From assembly GCA_949283445.1 (NCBI GenBank), contig CASDTD010000137.1, positions 1 to 6,107 on the forward strand: 6,107 nt of DNA, written 5' to 3'. Positions within the stretch are counted from its first letter, which is position 1, and each line of letters begins with the position of its first letter. Origin of the DNA: an uncultured Coriobacteriia bacterium (GTDB taxonomy: Bacteria > Actinomycetota > Coriobacteriia > Coriobacteriales > QAMH01). The position numbers and the translations under genes were made by a program. This document shows positions 5,773-6,107 of this stretch, one piece after another. Below the pieces are notes generated by a model, which worked only from the letters and a program-made list of their open reading frames with translations, was not told the origin of the DNA and did not search any database.

Positions 5773-5820
5773 GCCGCAACAGGCATCGCAAACGGGCCGC
5801 TCGGCGACAGCCAAGAGAGC
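5771..5820. repeat. Two small hairpins after the long inverted repeat
   Basis: ATGCC-gcaaca-GGCAT (5771-5786) has a 5-bp stem. GCTC-GGC-gaca-GCC-aaga-GAGC (5799-5820) has 7 pairs with a 4-nt bulge. Each alone could be chance, but they continue a run of stem-loops that starts near 5542. No T-run marks either as a terminator. Confidence 0.3.
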
Positions 5821-5853
5821 ACGCAAAGCCCCGCGCCTTACCGCCAACGTGAA

Positions 5854-5889
5854 AGGGGCCCGCAAGCTCTCTCGAACTCGCGGGCCCCT
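5854..5889 (-). terminator. Probable terminator of the upstream surface-protein gene
   Basis: A perfect 10-bp GC-rich stem, AGGGGCCCGC / GCGGGCCCCT, has a 16-nt loop whose ends can pair further (GAG/CTT with a wobble). It begins 38 nt downstream of the TAA of the minus-strand surface-protein gene. On the minus strand it is followed by only three T residues, so the tail is short. It faces the right way to end that gene and insulate the dcw promoter. Confidence 0.7.
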
Positions 5890-5927
5890 CGAATCACGCG
5901 CGTGTACGCGCAGTGCGTTTCATGTGC

Positions 5928-6107
5928 TTAGCGTGTCTGCTTGCGCCTGCGGTGCGCGAAAGCGCCCGCTACGGCAGCTGCAGCGGCAAGTGCCGCAACA
6001 CCGCCCAGCACAGCGGCCGAATCGCCAGTGTCAGCCGAACCGGCAGCTTTGCCATCCTCGTTGCCAGCTGCAGGCTCCTCGTCGCCCGTGGCGCCAGCAG
6101 GCGTTTC
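5928..6107 (-). CDS. C-terminus of a putative cell-wall-anchored surface protein (start beyond window)
   Basis: The last 59 codons of a gene that enters from the right edge and ends at TAA (5928-5930). The visible part has an acidic Ala/Gly/Glu/Pro-rich linker, then a sorting-signal-like tail: SADTGD, a hydrophobic alanine-rich stretch of about 22 residues and a positively charged end AHRRRKQTR. This three-part layout is the classic C-terminal anchor cleaved by sortase between T and G. The motif departs from LPXTG at its first two positions (S-A instead of L-P), so sortase use is plausible but not certain. A simple C-terminal membrane anchor is the alternative. The function of the missing ectodomain cannot be judged from here. 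The 36-nt hairpin at 5854-5889 lies just downstream as a terminator. Confidence 0.75.
   Translation of the reverse strand, partial: ETPAGATGDEEPAAGNEDGKAAGSADTGDSAAVLGGVAALAAAAAVAGAFAHRRRKQTR

Larger units (their letters stand above)
5265..5927. other. Intergenic region without a credible protein-coding gene
   Basis: About 660 bp separate the surface-protein gene from mraZ. Several reading frames of 60-140 codons are open on both strands, but none shows a recognisable domain, a good ribosome binding site or codon use like the neighbouring genes, and they overlap each other and the inverted repeats. The stretch instead holds the mraZ promoter and leader (5265-5381), a dyad (5407-5422), MraZ-like boxes (5486-5596), hairpins (5542-5665), a possible MITE (5666-5772) and a terminator (5854-5889). 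Confidence 0.7.

Noticed and set aside
5522..5791. 89-codon open frame on the minus strand
   Set aside because: No domain, no convincing ribosome binding site, and it is largely made of inverted-repeat sequence.
5436..5852. 138-codon open frame on the plus strand with repeated RGGMK segments
   Set aside because: The repeats simply reflect the repeated MraZ-like boxes. The frame runs through the hairpins and the 107-bp inverted repeat, has no recognisable domain, and overlaps equally open frames on the other strand.

Overview
The window is high-GC DNA carrying the 5' part of a division and cell-wall (dcw) gene cluster. All recognisable genes lie on the minus strand. Read in transcription order, from high to low coordinates, they are: the 3' end of a surface-protein gene, a ~660 bp gap with no convincing gene, then mraZ, rsmH, an ftsL/divIC-type gene, a class B penicillin-binding protein (ftsI type), murE, and the first codons of murF. 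The gene order, GC-rich codon use and an alanine-rich C-terminal sorting-type tail suggest a high-GC Gram-positive. Coriobacteriia (Eggerthellaceae-like) is my best guess, but it is inferred from overall style and not from a database match.

The dcw genes are packed tightly: 9 nt between mraZ and rsmH, 13 nt to ftsL, 12 nt to the PBP gene, 39 nt to murE (from its best-supported start), and a 4-nt ATGA overlap into murF. This looks like one operon. MraZ is the transcriptional regulator, RsmH methylates 16S rRNA, FtsL and the PBP are membrane parts of the division machine that makes septal peptidoglycan, and MurE and MurF complete the UDP-MurNAc-pentapeptide precursor. The MurE specificity motif DNPR predicts meso-diaminopimelate in the peptide stem.

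The operon promoter is visible at about 5353-5381. It has a TATTAT -10 box directly abutting two TGGGA boxes five bases apart, which is the known MraZ operator pattern, so autoregulation is likely. The predicted transcript starts almost exactly at a 10-bp stem-loop whose loop holds a direct repeat and whose 3' arm could refold into a weak terminator-like hairpin.

The gap at 5382-5927 is the least ordinary part. It contains a 16-bp dyad just upstream of the promoter, two further MraZ-like boxes in the opposite orientation, several short hairpins, a 19-bp perfect inverted repeat spanning 107 bp that fits a TA-flanked miniature transposable element, and a strong hairpin that probably terminates the upstream surface-protein gene. 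I see no credible protein-coding gene there. No tRNA, rRNA, CRISPR array or complete insertion sequence was recognised.
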